Source: Chloroflexota bacterium
GTDB taxonomy: Bacteria; Chloroflexota; Chloroflexia; QHBQ01
Assembly: GCA_025355955.1 (NCBI GenBank)
Contig: JANXYP010000183.1
Span: 1-39,467 of the forward strand
Direction: 5' to 3'
DNA: 39,467 bases
This document shows positions 38,663 to 39,467 of the stretch, one piece after another. The position numbers and the translations under genes were made by a program. The notes under the pieces were generated by a model. It had not been told where the DNA came from, did no database searches, and saw nothing but the letters and a program-made list of their open reading frames with translations. Numbering within the stretch: position 1 is the first letter of the stretch; each line of letters starts with the position of its first letter.

Positions 38663-39467
38663 GTGATCAGGCAAGCGCCCCCGCTGCGGCGCAGAAGAGC
38701 GGTGGGATGGAGTATAAGTGGAAGGTGCTGATCTCGGTCGTATTTGGCCTGTTCATGGTCATCCTCGATGCCACGGTCATCAATGTTGCGCTCAAAACCT
38801 TGCAAGGTGAGTTTCATGCCAACACCAACGAGGTACAGTGGGTGATCAGCATTTACACCCTGGCGGTGGGTATCGCCACACCGTTGTCCGGCTTTTTGGG
38901 CGACCGCTTTGGGGCAAAACGCATCTACCTGCTCGGCCTGGCTCTGTTCGTGGTCGGTTCGTTGCTTTGTGGTATTAGCACTGCGTTGCCCGCACTGGCT
39001 GGTCCTAACGGCAACCTGATCCTACTGATCATCTTCCGGGCGGTACAGGGTATCGGCGGCGGCATTGCGCTACCGCTTGGCACTGCGATGCTGTTCGGCG
39101 CGTTCGAGCGCAAGGAGCAGGGGTTGGCTTTTGGTATTTTCGGCATCGTATTGGTCTTCGCGCCAGCGATTGGCCCTTTGCTGGGCGGCTGGCTGGTTGA
39201 TCAGAACCTATGGCAGTGGATATTCTACATCAACCTGCCGATTGGCGCTCTAGGCATTACCCTCGCGGGTCTCTGGCTCAAGGAGCAACGCAGCCCACGC
39301 AAACCAAAGGTGGACGTGCTGGGTATCCTGTTTTCAAGCGTGGGATTTGGCTCGATCCTCTACGGTGCTTCGGCAGCAGGCGAACAGGGAGTGGGCTGGG
39401 GGGATGCCCGCACCCTTACCATCTTCGCAATCGGCGCGGTCAGCCTGATTGCCTTCGCCATTACTGA
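38659..39467 (+). CDS. MFS efflux transporter, DHA2 (EmrB/QacA-like) family (3' partial)
   Basis: The frame stays open to the window end; 269 codons are visible. It has helix-1 motif VFGLFMVILDATVINVAL (the D-x-T-VINVAL signature of 14-helix drug:H+ antiporters), VQWVISIYTLAVGIATPLSG, GDRFGAKRIYLLGL (motif A), FRAVQGIGGG, and IGPLLGGWLVDQNLWQWIFYINLPIG (motif C and the DHA2 helix-6 marker). The ATG overlaps the tetR stop, and AAAAGGAG lies eight bases upstream. Pairing with an adjacent TetR gene is typical for inducible drug or fatty-acid-type efflux. The C-terminal half is outside the window. Confidence 0.95.
   Translation, partial: MSDQASAPAAAQKSGGMEYKWKVLISVVFGLFMVILDATVINVALKTLQGEFHANTNEVQWVISIYTLAVGIATPLSGFLGDRFGAKRIYLLGLALFVVGSLLCGISTALPALAGPNGNLILLIIFRAVQGIGGGIALPLGTAMLFGAFERKEQGLAFGIFGIVLVFAPAIGPLLGGWLVDQNLWQWIFYINLPIGALGITLAGLWLKEQRSPRKPKVDVLGILFSSVGFGSILYGASAAGEQGVGWGDARTLTIFAIGAVSLIAFAIT

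Overview
The window is about 39.5 kb of GC-rich chromosomal DNA. It most resembles a Chloroflexota (Chloroflexi) genome. The reasons are two giant membrane proteins of the TIGR03663 (Agl23-like) type, NHL and YCF48-like propeller proteins, a protein with a tandem 'GHTL-GPF-YW-HGG-FGYP' repeat common in that phylum, S-layer-homology domains without an obvious outer-membrane gene set, and a roadblock protein next to recR. The assignment is inferred from gene content, not from a marker gene. No tRNA, rRNA, CRISPR array or intact transposase was seen.

Layout. 1-5.1 kb: the 3' part of a GH57 glycoside hydrolase, two small unknown genes and a membrane chemoreceptor-like protein. 5.1-11.9 kb: two tandem TIGR03663-like membrane glycosyltransferase-type proteins on the minus strand, one carrying an NHL propeller. 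12.3-13.4 kb: an ECF sigma factor and a probable anti-sigma factor. 13.4-17.4 kb: a tandem repeat array, lon protease and a DUF2283 gene. 17.4-22.6 kb: a repeat-rich spacer and a 1533-residue membrane glycosyltransferase / double PA14 / NHL fusion. 22.8-24.0 kb: recR and a roadblock/LC7 gene. 24.3-28.2 kb: an internally duplicated propeller lipoprotein convergent with, and overlapping, an MFS exporter. 28.5-30.4 kb: a GT4 glycosyltransferase and a PAP2-like membrane protein. 30.5-31.1 kb: a hicBA-like toxin-antitoxin remnant in which both genes carry one in-frame TAG. 31.4-37.8 kb: an acyl-CoA ligase and two secreted propeller proteins, one SLH-anchored. 38.0 kb to the end: a TetR regulator translationally coupled to a DHA2-type MFS pump, cut by the window edge.

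Much of the gene content concerns the cell surface: polyprenyl-phosphate-sugar-type membrane transferases, extracellular propellers, SLH anchoring, a GT4 and a PAP2-like protein. ECF sigma/anti-sigma signalling and Lon suggest envelope or protein-quality stress control. The MFS pumps and the TetR circuit look like drug or metabolite efflux.

The most unusual layer is non-coding. Spacers hold (i) a family of short elements of 83-94 bp in which one kind of central hairpin (GTAGGGGCG...CGCCCT) sits inside at least three unrelated terminal inverted repeats, with the hairpin arms varying in a compensated way; (ii) 7-bp tandem repeats of different sequence, several abutting stop codons; and (iii) a second inverted-repeat element of 123-133 bp. 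The tandem array of family (i) upstream of lon, the amber-interrupted hicBA pair and the glycosyltransferase-PA14-PA14-NHL fusion are the strongest leads.
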